Origin: Corynebacterium auris
GTDB taxonomy: Bacteria > Actinomycetota > Actinomycetes > Mycobacteriales > Mycobacteriaceae
DNA: 64,000 nt
Direction: 5' to 3'
NCBI RefSeq assembly: GCF_030408575.1
Contig: NZ_CP047047.1
Span: 1,785,991-1,849,990 of the forward strand
How positions within the stretch are numbered: position 1 is the first letter of the stretch; every line of letters starts with the position of its first letter. Shown in pieces: positions 53,474 through 64,000 of this stretch. The position numbers were made by a program, and so were the translations under genes. Below the pieces are notes generated by a model. The model had not been told where the DNA came from. It worked only from the letters and a program-made list of their open reading frames with translations, and did not search any database.

Positions 53474-53947
53474 CTAGGCTCCCGGAACCTGCGGGGCCGT
53501 GCCGGTCTCCTCGTAGCGGGCGAGGATATCAATGCGACGCTGGTGGCGCTCTTCCCCGCTCCACGGCTGGGAAACGAAGGCATCCACGATGCGAAGCGCC
53601 TCCTGTTCGGAGTGCATGCGCCCGCCAATTCCGATGAGCTGCGCGTTGTTGTGCTCGCGGGCGAGACGCGCGGTTTCTTCCGACCACGCGAGGGCGCAGC
53701 GCGCCCCTGGGACCTTGTTCGCGGCGATCTGCTCGCCGTTGCCGGAGCCGCCCAGAACAATGCCGAGGGAGCCCGGGTCGGCGACGGTTTTTTCCGCCGC
53801 CGCGATGCAAAATGCCGGGTAATCGTCGGCGGCGTCGTACTCGAAGGCGCCGCAGTCGACCACCTCGTGGCCCTGAGCCGTCAGGTGGTCGGCGATCTGG
53901 TTCTTGCGCTCGAATCCGGCGTGGTCCGCTCCAAGGTAAATACGCAT
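53474..53947 (-). CDS. rpiB: Ribose-5-phosphate isomerase B
   Basis: Interconverts ribose 5-phosphate and ribulose 5-phosphate. The 157-aa protein has MRIYLGADHAGFERKNQIA at the start, GIVLGGSGNGEQIAANKVPG near 62 and ALAWSEETARLAREHNNAQLIGIGGR near 85, matching the RpiB type of mycobacteria, in which glutamate replaces the cysteine as base (GSGNGE). TACAGT 7 nt before the ATG suggests leaderless translation. Convergent with the glycosyltransferase gene, with no bases between the stops. Confidence 0.95.
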   Translation of the reverse strand: MRIYLGADHAGFERKNQIADHLTAQGHEVVDCGAFEYDAADDYPAFCIAAAEKTVADPGSLGIVLGGSGNGEQIAANKVPGARCALAWSEETARLAREHNNAQLIGIGGRMHSEQEALRIVDAFVSQPWSGEERHQRRIDILARYEETGTAPQVPGA

Positions 53948-53954
53948 GCGCCCT

Positions 53955-53960
53955 ACTGTA
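53955..53960 (-). promoter_or_regulatory. -10 element of rpiB (leaderless)
   Basis: TACAGT on the minus strand, 7 nt before the rpiB ATG; no Shine-Dalgarno. Confidence 0.4.
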
Positions 53961-53981
53961 GCGCCCTCAACCTGTGCGGCC

Positions 53982-54596
53982 CTAGACCTGCGGGGCTTCG
54001 GTGCGCGAGCGCTTCAGCTCGAAGAAGTAGGGGTAGCTGGCCACGCCCACGGAGGCGTCGAAAAGCTTGCCCGCCTCCTCCCCGGTGGGAACGCGCGTGA
54101 TCACGGGGCCGAAGAAGGCGGCGTCCCCCAGCTTGATCACGGGGGTGCCCACCTCATCGCCGACCGCGTCCATGGCGGTGGCGTGGTAGCCGCGCAGCAG
54201 GTCGTCGGCCTCCTCGTTATTGGCCACCTCGGCGTAGGTCGCGGGCAGGCCGGCCTCGTCGAGCGCGGTGGCGATGATGTCGTCGTAGGCGCCGTAGCCC
54301 TTGCGGGCGCCGTTGCCACCGGGGTGGATCGCGGTGCCCATGATGGTGTACAGCTCGTCGACGGCCTCGGGCTTTTCCTGCTTCACCTTCGCAAACACGC
54401 GGGCGGGGCCCCAGTTGGCCTCCATCGCCTTCGCGTACTCCTCGGGAATGTCCGCGCCCTCGTTGAGGACGGACAGCGACATCGGAATCCACTCGACCTC
54501 GATGTCGCGGACCTTTTCTACTTCCTTAATCCAGCGGGAGGTCTGCCAGCAGAAGGGGCAGGCAGCGTCAAACCAAAAAGTAACTTTTTCGCTCAT
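53982..54596 (-). CDS. Mycothiol-dependent nitroreductase, Rv2466c type (DsbA-like)
   Basis: Thioredoxin-fold oxidoreductase of 204 aa. It follows M. tuberculosis Rv2466c along its whole length: FWFDAACPFCWQTSRWIKEV near the N-terminus, RDIEVEWIPMSLSVLNE, then AVGDEVGTPVIKLGDAAFFGP near 145 and SYPYFFELKRSRTEAPQ at the end. Rv2466c uses mycothiol and a CPWC site; here the site is CPFC. Family role: mycothiol-linked reduction and oxidative-stress defence. TAGTGT 7 nt upstream of the ATG; divergent from pepN with 53 nt between. Confidence 0.88.
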   Translation of the reverse strand: MSEKVTFWFDAACPFCWQTSRWIKEVEKVRDIEVEWIPMSLSVLNEGADIPEEYAKAMEANWGPARVFAKVKQEKPEAVDELYTIMGTAIHPGGNGARKGYGAYDDIIATALDEAGLPATYAEVANNEEADDLLRGYHATAMDAVGDEVGTPVIKLGDAAFFGPVITRVPTGEEAGKLFDASVGVASYPYFFELKRSRTEAPQV

Positions 54597-54603
54597 GCAC
54601 CCC

Positions 54604-54642
54604 ACACTAACTAAATTTCGCACCGAGTAGGCCGAGTAGATT
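54604..54642. promoter_or_regulatory. Divergent -10 elements of the nitroreductase and pepN genes
   Basis: Minus strand TAGTGT (54604-54609) is 7 nt before the nitroreductase ATG; plus strand TAGATT (54637-54642) is 7 nt before the pepN ATG. Both transcripts would be leaderless. The same TAGATTGG string precedes the WcbI-like gene. Confidence 0.5.
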
Positions 54643-54649
54643 GGAGGGC

Positions 54650-57036
<2,387 letters not shown>

Positions 57037-57040
<4 letters not shown>

Positions 57041-57420
57041 CGCCGCCGAGCCTCTACGAGCAGCTCGGCGAGGACTTCTTCCGCCGCCTCGTCCACGGGT
57101 TCTACCAGCAGGTCAAAACCGACGATCTGATCGGGCCGATGTACCCCGCGGACGACTGGGCCGGCGCCGAGGACCGCCTCCGCTGGTTCCTCGTGCAGTA
57201 CTGGGGCGGGCCCCACACCTTCCAGGAGCAGCGGGGCCGTCCCATGCTGCGCAAGCGGCACTTCCCCTTTTCCATCGGGATGGCCGAGGCGGAGCGGTGG
57301 CTGGAGCTCATGGGGCGCTCCCTTGACCAGTTCGAGGAGGCGGAGCTCGGCCCCGCCGAGCGCGCGCAGCTGTGGAACCACATGCAGCGCGTGGCCTACA
57401 TGATGATCAACACGGCCTAG
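57037..57420 (+). CDS. glbO: Group II truncated hemoglobin
   Basis: Small oxygen-binding globin of 127 aa. Family features: LYEQLGEDFFRRLVHGFYQQV near the N-terminus, DLIGPMYPADDWAGAEDRL, YWGGPHTFQEQRGRPMLRKRHFPF with the proximal histidine in KRHFPF near residue 75 and the conserved WNHMQRVAYMM at the end. Overlaps pepN by 4 nt (ATGA), an arrangement conserved in corynebacteria. Likely role: oxygen or NO chemistry. Confidence 0.93.
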
Positions 57421-57483
57421 CCCTGCGGGGAAACACGCGGGAAAAGGGGCGGGAAAAGCCCCCGCAACGTAGTTCAACGCTAC

Positions 57484-57489
57484 TAACCT
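57484..57489 (+). promoter_or_regulatory. -10 element of the fold-III PLP enzyme gene (leaderless)
   Basis: TAACCT, 7 nt before the ATG at 57497, without a Shine-Dalgarno. It lies in a 76-nt gap after glbO, so the next gene has its own promoter. Confidence 0.4.
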
Positions 57490-57496
57490 GTACCCC

Positions 57497-58705
57497 ATGT
57501 CTACTGCTCGGACAACACCAGCCCGCGTCCTTCTGGACACGATCCCCCAGCTCATCGCCGCCGGAGAGCTCACCGCGCCCTACGGCGTACTCGACGTCTC
57601 CGCCTTCGACCACAACGCGCGGAGGATGGCCGCCCGCACCCTCGGGGTGCCGATCCGCGTGGCGTCGAAGTCGCTGCGCAGCACGGACGCGCTGCGCCGC
57701 GCGCTGAGCCACGAGGGCTTCCGCGGCATCCTGTCCTACAGCGCCCCGGAGGCGATCTTGCTGGTCGGCGAGGGGTTCAGCGACATCCTCGTCGCGTACC
57801 CCAGCGTGAACAAGCCCGCAATCGCCCAGATCGCCGGGGAGAAGCGCCTGCGCGAGAGGATCACCCTGATGGTCGACTCGACGGACCACCTCGACCTGAT
57901 CGGCTCCGTCGCCGACGCGGGCGCGCCGGTGCGCGTGGCCATTGACATTGACTGCGCCCTGCACCTGCCCGGCGCGGTGGTGGGCTCGCGCCGCTCCCCG
58001 ATCCGCACGCCCGAGCAGACCCGGGATCTGGCGCTGGAGATCGCGCGGCGCCCCCAGCTCAGGCTGGTGGGCCTGATGGGCTACGAGGGGCAGGTCGCCT
58101 CCGTCGCCGACGGCGAGCCCGGCGTGGTGGGTGCGGTCAAGCGCTGGATTCGGGGCCGCTCGATGCAGCAGCTGACCCCGCGCCGCTCGGAGTGCGTCGC
58201 CGCCGCCCGCGAGGTCGCGGACCTGGAGTTCGTCAACGGCGGCGGCACCGGCTCTCTGGACGTCAGCGCCCGCGACGACTCCCTCACCGAGCTCGCCGCC
58301 GGCTCCGGCTTCTACACCCCCGTCATCTTCGACGAGTTCACGGACATCGACCACGTGCCGGCGGCGTTCTTCGTCTGTCAGGTCTCGCGCGTGCCCGCGC
58401 CCGGCTGGGCGACGGTGAACTCCGGCGGCTGGATCGCCTCCGGGCCCCCGGCCTCGGACCGCGTGCCCTCCCCCGTGTACCCGCCGGGGCTGAGCTTTTC
58501 CGCCATGGAGGGCGCCGGCGAGGTGCAGACCCCGCTGAAGCTGCCGTCGGGCGCCCCGGCGCTGCGGATCGGGGAGCTGGTCTGGTTCCGCCACGCGAAG
58601 GCCGGGGAAATGACAGAACACGTCGAGGGCCTCGTCGCCGTTCACGCCGACGGATCGCACGAGCGCTGGGACACCTACCGAGGAAAAGGATGGACACTGC
58701 GATGA
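57497..58705 (+). CDS. Alanine racemase-like (fold-type III) amino acid deaminase/aldolase
   Basis: PLP enzyme of 402 aa with an alanine-racemase-type TIM barrel. The cofactor lysine is in IRVASKSLRSTDALRRAL near residue 59; VRVAIDIDCALHLPG near 147, GLMGYEGQVAS near 187 and FVNGGGTGS near 245 follow the D-threonine aldolase/D-serine dehydratase group. The C-terminus carries LVWFRHAKAGEM with possible metal ligands. Substrate unknown. Its stop overlaps the next start (ATGA). Confidence 0.82.
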   Translation: MSTARTTPARVLLDTIPQLIAAGELTAPYGVLDVSAFDHNARRMAARTLGVPIRVASKSLRSTDALRRALSHEGFRGILSYSAPEAILLVGEGFSDILVAYPSVNKPAIAQIAGEKRLRERITLMVDSTDHLDLIGSVADAGAPVRVAIDIDCALHLPGAVVGSRRSPIRTPEQTRDLALEIARRPQLRLVGLMGYEGQVASVADGEPGVVGAVKRWIRGRSMQQLTPRRSECVAAAREVADLEFVNGGGTGSLDVSARDDSLTELAAGSGFYTPVIFDEFTDIDHVPAAFFVCQVSRVPAPGWATVNSGGWIASGPPASDRVPSPVYPPGLSFSAMEGAGEVQTPLKLPSGAPALRIGELVWFRHAKAGEMTEHVEGLVAVHADGSHERWDTYRGKGWTLR

Positions 58706-60009
58706 GCCGTACGCGCACTACTTTCACCAACTGGTCGGGCTCCGTCGCCACCAAGCCCGTTGCTTTCCACCACCCCGCCACCGTCGCGGAGGTCTGCGGG
58801 CTGCTGCGTGACCTGCCCGCGGGCCAGTCCATCCGCCCCGTCGGGGGCGGGCACTCCTTCACCCCGTGCGCGGCGGGCGAGCAGCACATGCTCAGCCTGG
58901 ACAAGCTTTCTGGCCTGGTCGGGGTGGATCGGGCGTCGAAACGCGTGCGCTTCTTCGCGGGCACGCGGCTTCGCGACGTCCCCCGCCTGCTCGCCCCCTT
59001 CGGCCTGGCCCTGGCCAACCAGGGCGACATCGACGTCCAGTCCCTGGCCGGGGTGATCTCCACCTCCACCCACGGCACCGGCGTCGAGTGGCCGGGCTTC
59101 GCCGGGACCGTCACCGCGCTTTCGCTTGTCGACGCCAACGGTGAGCTCCGGGAATATTCCCTCGACGCCGACCCGGACGCGCTGCGCCTGGTCACGGTGT
59201 CGCTCGGTTCCCTCGGCGTCGTCGTCGAGGTGGAGATGCAGTGCGTCGACGCCTTCGACCTGCACGCCGTGGAGGGCACGGCCGACCTCGACGACCTGCT
59301 GAACACGTGGGAGGAGCGCACCCGCACCGTCGACCACTTCGAGGCCTTCTGGTTCCCGCACACCGACCGCGCGATGGTGAAAAACAACACGCGCCTGGAA
59401 CCCGACCGGACGCAGAAGGGGCGCAGCCGCCTCACCCGCTTCGTCGAGGAGGAGCTGGTGGGCAACGGGGCGTTCGCGGCCTCGCTCCTGGTCTCTCGGA
59501 TCGCGCCGGCCACCACCCCTTTCCTCAACGGCATCGCGGTCGGGGCGATGGGGGCCGCGAGCTACCGTTCCCCCGCCCACGAGGTTTTTTCCACCCCCCG
59601 GCGCGTGCGCTTCCACGAGATGGAGTACGCCGTCCCGCTCGAGGCGGGCCCCGACGTCGTGCGCGAGATCCGCGCGGAGATCGACCGCCGGGACTGGCGC
59701 GTGCCCTTCCCGCTCGAGCTCCGCTCGACGGCGGCGGACGACGTCGCCTTATCGACGTCCACCGGGCGCGAATCCATGTACATCGCCTTCCACGTGCCCA
59801 AGGCGACGAACCCCGCAGACTACTTCCCCGCCCTGGAGCCGATCTTCCGCGCCGCGGGCGGCCGGCCGCACTGGGGCAAGATGCACACGCTGGGACGGGA
59901 GGACTTCGCGGAGCTCTACCCGCGTTTCGACGAGTTCTGCGCCCTGCGCGCGGAGATGGACCCGCAGGGCCGGTTCAGCTCCGCCTACCTGCGCCGCCTG
60001 TTCGGCTAG
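58702..60009 (+). CDS. D-arabinono-1,4-lactone oxidase family FAD enzyme
   Basis: FAD-linked sugar lactone oxidase of 435 aa. The FAD domain has SIRPVGGGHSFTPCAA near residue 42 and GDIDVQSLAGVISTSTHGTG near 113; the C-terminal lactone oxidase domain ends RPHWGKMHTLGREDFAELYP, typical of the family. An in-frame ATG at 58690, closer to GAGG, is an alternative start. Substrate unproven. Translationally coupled to the PLP enzyme, an arrangement seen in other corynebacteria. Overlaps the convergent gene by 4 nt. Confidence 0.9.
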   Translation: MSRTRTTFTNWSGSVATKPVAFHHPATVAEVCGLLRDLPAGQSIRPVGGGHSFTPCAAGEQHMLSLDKLSGLVGVDRASKRVRFFAGTRLRDVPRLLAPFGLALANQGDIDVQSLAGVISTSTHGTGVEWPGFAGTVTALSLVDANGELREYSLDADPDALRLVTVSLGSLGVVVEVEMQCVDAFDLHAVEGTADLDDLLNTWEERTRTVDHFEAFWFPHTDRAMVKNNTRLEPDRTQKGRSRLTRFVEEELVGNGAFAASLLVSRIAPATTPFLNGIAVGAMGAASYRSPAHEVFSTPRRVRFHEMEYAVPLEAGPDVVREIRAEIDRRDWRVPFPLELRSTAADDVALSTSTGRESMYIAFHVPKATNPADYFPALEPIFRAAGGRPHWGKMHTLGREDFAELYPRFDEFCALRAEMDPQGRFSSAYLRRLFG

Positions 60010-60638
60010 GTGAAAAGGCCGAGCGAGGTGGCGTGGTAGACGCTGCCGAAGGGGGCGTCGACGCGCACCCAGCGCCCCGCCGTGGCCACGCGCAGGTGGC
60101 GGGGCACCTCGACGGGCGCGGCGAAGCCGGGGATGAGACCGAGCGAGGTGCACGTGAAGATCATGCGCATGGGGATCTCAACCGGGTCCGGCGAGCCGGC
60201 GTCCGCCGTCAGCACCACCTGGTTGAGCAAGGAGGCCGGCGGGCCGAGCGGGCCGGAAAACTGCCTGGTCAGGGCGCGGCCCTCGTCCGCCAGCTGGCGC
60301 ACCACCCCGACCGGGACGGTGTCGCGCTCCACGAAGCCCTCTTTCGGCGGCAGGGCGCCGGGCCAGTTCGGGTCGCGCGGGGTTCCCACTTCCTCCCGGT
60401 TGCTATTGAGCGCCTCGAGGAGGTCGGAGGCCGCGACGACGGCGCCATCGCGGGAGGCGAGCGCTTCGACGCGCCGCGACGCGACGCAGTCGAAGGGGGT
60501 GGTGACGAAGACGTCGACGAGCATGCCGTCCAGCACCGAGAATCGGGCCGAGGCGGCGGCGTCGAGGCCCGTGGCCCGTCCCACCAGCGCGGTCAGCCCC
60601 GCCCCGCCGCGGTAGACGCGGAGCGTTTCTTTTCTCAC
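60006..60638 (-). CDS. Conserved actinobacterial protein, Rv2474c-like position
   Basis: The 210-aa protein has no assigned function. It starts MRKETLRVYRGGAGLTALVG and has a conserved RATGLDAAASARFSVLDGMLVDVFVTTPFDCVASR stretch, read in two parts, that looks like a beta-rich domain. Its place after the hotdog thioesterase and ettA matches Rv2474c in M. tuberculosis. GTG start overlapping the thioesterase stop by 4 nt, so the two are coupled and perhaps functionally linked. Confidence 0.75.
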   Translation of the reverse strand: MRKETLRVYRGGAGLTALVGRATGLDAAASARFSVLDGMLVDVFVTTPFDCVASRRVEALASRDGAVVAASDLLEALNSNREEVGTPRDPNWPGALPPKEGFVERDTVPVGVVRQLADEGRALTRQFSGPLGPPASLLNQVVLTADAGSPDPVEIPMRMIFTCTSLGLIPGFAAPVEVPRHLRVATAGRWVRVDAPFGSVYHATSLGLFT

Positions 60639-61066
60639 TCGGTGTCTTCGCCCCCTGATCGGGTGAGGATGCCCAGCTCGCGCTTCGTGATCGCGCGCGG
60701 GGTGGCGGTGGAAGTATCCACCACCACGAGCACGCTGGTCACGCTGCAGCAGACGCTGCCGTGGCGGTCCAAGATGTCCTGGCGGGTGGTGAAGGAGGTG
60801 TTACCCACCGAGATGACCTCGGTGCGCACCGTCACCTCGGTGGTATCCGGCATGACCGGGCGCAGGTAGTCGGCCTCGATGTGGCGCACGAACACGGGCA
60901 GGCCGGAACCGGCCCCGAAGTTCTTCTGGCTGAAGGCGATGCGCGCCTCCTGCGTGTACTCGATGTAGGTGATGTTGTTGATGTGGCCGAAGCGGTCCAC
61001 ATCGTTCCAGCGCACGGGGATAGTGACTTCGTCGGTGAGGTTGCTCGACGCGGCGGTGTCGCTCAT
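60635..61066 (-). CDS. Acyl-CoA thioesterase, 4HBT hotdog family
   Basis: Single hotdog domain of 143 aa with the family entry VRWNDVDRFGHINNITYIEY near residue 18 (Asp/His active region), FVRHIEADYLRPVMPDTTEV near 59 and SVGNTSFTTRQDI. Probably hydrolyses acyl-CoA. AAGGAG lies 8 nt before the ATG. Sits 22 nt after ettA, the same order as Rv2475c after Rv2477c in mycobacteria (there with gdh between). Confidence 0.88.
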   Translation of the reverse strand: MSDTAASSNLTDEVTIPVRWNDVDRFGHINNITYIEYTQEARIAFSQKNFGAGSGLPVFVRHIEADYLRPVMPDTTEVTVRTEVISVGNTSFTTRQDILDRHGSVCCSVTSVLVVVDTSTATPRAITKRELGILTRSGGEDTE

Positions 61067-61088
61067 GTGGTGTTCTCCTTGTTCGGCC

Positions 61089-62759
<1,671 letters not shown>

Positions 62760-62825
62760 GTGTCATCCCCTTTGTGTCGAAAGAATCCTCCACTTAGGGT
62801 ACATCACCCACCCGAGGGGCGATTC

Positions 62826-63398
62826 CTAGAACGGCGGCGCCCCCTCGCTTCCCCCACTAAGCCCTTGAGCTGCACCGTTGCGCCCCGGCAGGGCGCCGTC
62901 CTCGGCGCTGACGCGCTCCTCCGTGGACGCGTCCGCAAGCTCCTCGGCGGTCTTGACCTCCACCGGCTGCTGGCCCTGGAGGGTGTTGCCCGCCGCGTTC
63001 GTGCGCACCGAGGAGACCTGGAAGTTGCTCAGCTCGAAGGCGACCTTGCCCGCTTTGATTTTGGTGCTGTAGCGCGGGCTCGTTGTCGTCGCCCCGGTGG
63101 AGTCTGTGACCTCCTTGTCCCACACGTCGGTGACCAGGTAGCCGGTGACCACGACGGGGAATCCGCGGCGCAGCGAGGCCTTGGCGTTGACGGCGAGCTG
63201 GCCCCAGCACTCGACGTCGATGTAGAGGTTGTCGGTGTCCTGCCAGATGGTGTTGTTCTTTTCGTCTCTGTCCCCCGTCGGGTAGCGCCGCGAGGTGGCG
63301 ACCCGCAGCTTGCACAGCTGCGCGCCGCTGGACTCAAAGCGGCGAAACTCGGGTTCGGCCGCGAGGTTGCCGCTGATGGTGATCGGCATTTGGGTCAT
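62826..63398 (-). CDS. ssb: Single-stranded DNA-binding protein
   Basis: OB-fold protein of 190 aa (ITISGNLAAEPEFRRFESSG, LCKLRVATSRRY, LYIDVECWGQLAVNA, VVVTGYLVTDVW) with a flexible tail ending GSEGAPPF. The replication SSB usually ends in acidic DDDxPF; this weaker tip and the divergent, threonine-rich loop suggest a second, Rv2478c-type SSB rather than the main one. AAGGGGGG lies 7 nt before the ATG. Confidence 0.88.
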   Translation of the reverse strand: MTQMPITISGNLAAEPEFRRFESSGAQLCKLRVATSRRYPTGDRDEKNNTIWQDTDNLYIDVECWGQLAVNAKASLRRGFPVVVTGYLVTDVWDKEVTDSTGATTTSPRYSTKIKAGKVAFELSNFQVSSVRTNAAGNTLQGQQPVEVKTAEELADASTEERVSAEDGALPGRNGAAQGLSGGSEGAPPF

Positions 63399-63508
63399 GG
63401 AAAAGCCCCCCTTAAGTGTCTAGCTTCCATGTGTTCGGGTGTGCCGCGGGGCGCTTCCCGCGACACCTCCAGCGTGGCCCACCCGTGCACAAAGCGGTAG
63501 CGGGGCCG

Positions 63509-63545
63509 AAAAAACCTGTGGACAACGCCACAAGTTGTCCACAGG
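63509..63545 (-). terminator. Rho-independent terminator with paired DnaA-box-like sequences
   Basis: Perfect 12-nt arms CCTGTGGACAAC (63515-63526) and GTTGTCCACAGG (63534-63545) with a 7-nt loop; on the minus strand TTTTTT follows (63509-63514). It ends the ctaG transcript 19 nt after its stop. Each arm contains TTGTCCACA, identical to the actinomycete DnaA box, in opposite orientation. Confidence 0.85.
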
Positions 63546-63563
63546 CGAAAAAATCTTTGCGTT

Positions 63564-64000
63564 TTACTTGCCTTGCCCGCCGGTGCGCGAGTAAAGGGCG
63601 AGCATGTCGTTGTAGCGCCGCCACTCCTCGTCATCGTCCTCCTCGGCGCGGCGGTCGCTTTCGCGCGTCTCGGCCTTATCCTCCGCCAGCCAGTCCCAGA
63701 ACAGGAAGCCGAACACCACGACCAGCGGGAAGGAGCCCGCCGCCCAGGCGATACCGCCGCCGACCTTCTGGTCGGCGAGCAGGTCCGGGTCCCAGGGCAG
63801 CGCCAGCGAGCGGTAGAAGTCCTCCCCCATGACGATGTTGAGCTGCATGAGGTAGACGCCCATGAACAGGTGGATGGGCATGGAGACCCACAGCCAGGCC
63901 AGACGCACCTTGGCCTCGGCCCGGCCGGGGATGTGGTCGGGCCCGATGAGCTCCCAGAAGTAGAAGTAGCCTGAGACGAGGAAGATCCCGTTCATGATGA
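63564..64000 (-). CDS. ctaG: Cytochrome c oxidase assembly protein, CtaG type (3' part)
   Basis: C-terminal part, at least 145 aa, of a membrane protein whose start lies beyond the window. Three hydrophobic stretches (GIFLVSGYFYFWELIGPDH, AWLWVSMPIHLFMGVYLM, WAAGSFPLVVVFGFLFWDWL) and a charged tail (ESDRRAEEDDDEEWRRYNDM) match the end of actinobacterial CtaG/caa3-type assembly proteins, which are often fused to a CopD domain. Probable role: copper delivery to cytochrome oxidase. Terminator hairpin follows. Confidence 0.82.
   Translation of the reverse strand, partial: IMNGIFLVSGYFYFWELIGPDHIPGRAEAKVRLAWLWVSMPIHLFMGVYLMQLNIVMGEDFYRSLALPWDPDLLADQKVGGGIAWAAGSFPLVVVFGFLFWDWLAEDKAETRESDRRAEEDDDEEWRRYNDMLALYSRTGGQGK

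Overview
The window is a high-GC actinobacterial chromosome segment, most probably from a Corynebacterium species. The best evidence is gene order: nadD, proA, proB, obg, rpmA, rplU, rne, ndk, a DUF4233 gene, folC, valS, mdh, clpX, clpP2, clpP1 and tig run through it almost entirely on the minus strand, as in corynebacterial and mycobacterial genomes. Supporting marks are a ClgR-type operator upstream of clpP1, a mycothiol-dependent nitroreductase (Rv2466c type), and a block matching the Mycobacterium tuberculosis order Rv2474c, Rv2475c, ettA, ssb. Many genes show a -10 hexamer 6-8 nt before the start codon, which fits leaderless transcription common in this group.

Layout. 0-14 kb: NAD and proline synthesis, ribosome and RNA processing genes, interrupted by a small insert (an FcoT-type gene plus a membrane protein) and by a TetR regulator with a PhoD phosphatase. 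14.1-24.4 kb: a fatty-acid catabolism block sits between ndk and the DUF4233 gene: an acyl-CoA ligase, two near-twin acyl-CoA dehydrogenases, and a convergent FadN-like/thiolase pair, i.e. most of a beta-oxidation cycle. Inside it, between the convergent 3' ends, lies a lower-GC island (18.2-21.06 kb) with an ABC-2 exporter, a candidate 37-aa peptide gene, a decayed IS3-type transposase and a degenerate copy of the fadN tail.

24.6-39.6 kb: folate and valyl-tRNA genes, malate dehydrogenase, ClpX, a frameshifted lipoprotein, a YibE/F membrane protein, both ClpP subunits, trigger factor, then tRNA-Pro and tRNA-Gly. 40-46.8 kb: plus-strand genes for a nitronate monooxygenase, an enoyl-CoA hydratase-like protein, both electron-transfer-flavoprotein subunits, a cytochrome b-like membrane protein with an N-terminal tandem repeat, and an aldo/keto reductase.

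46.8-53.5 kb: a compact divergent glycosyltransferase locus (three genes minus, three plus) including a GT-B/GT-A fusion and a WcbI-like protein; this is the best candidate for an undescribed system, probably making or decorating a surface glycan. 53.5-64 kb: rpiB, the nitroreductase, aminopeptidase N, truncated globin, a PLP fold-III enzyme, a sugar-lactone oxidase, the Rv2474c-ettA-ssb block, and the 3' end of a cytochrome c oxidase assembly (CtaG) gene that runs off the window. No rRNA, CRISPR array or intact insertion sequence was seen.
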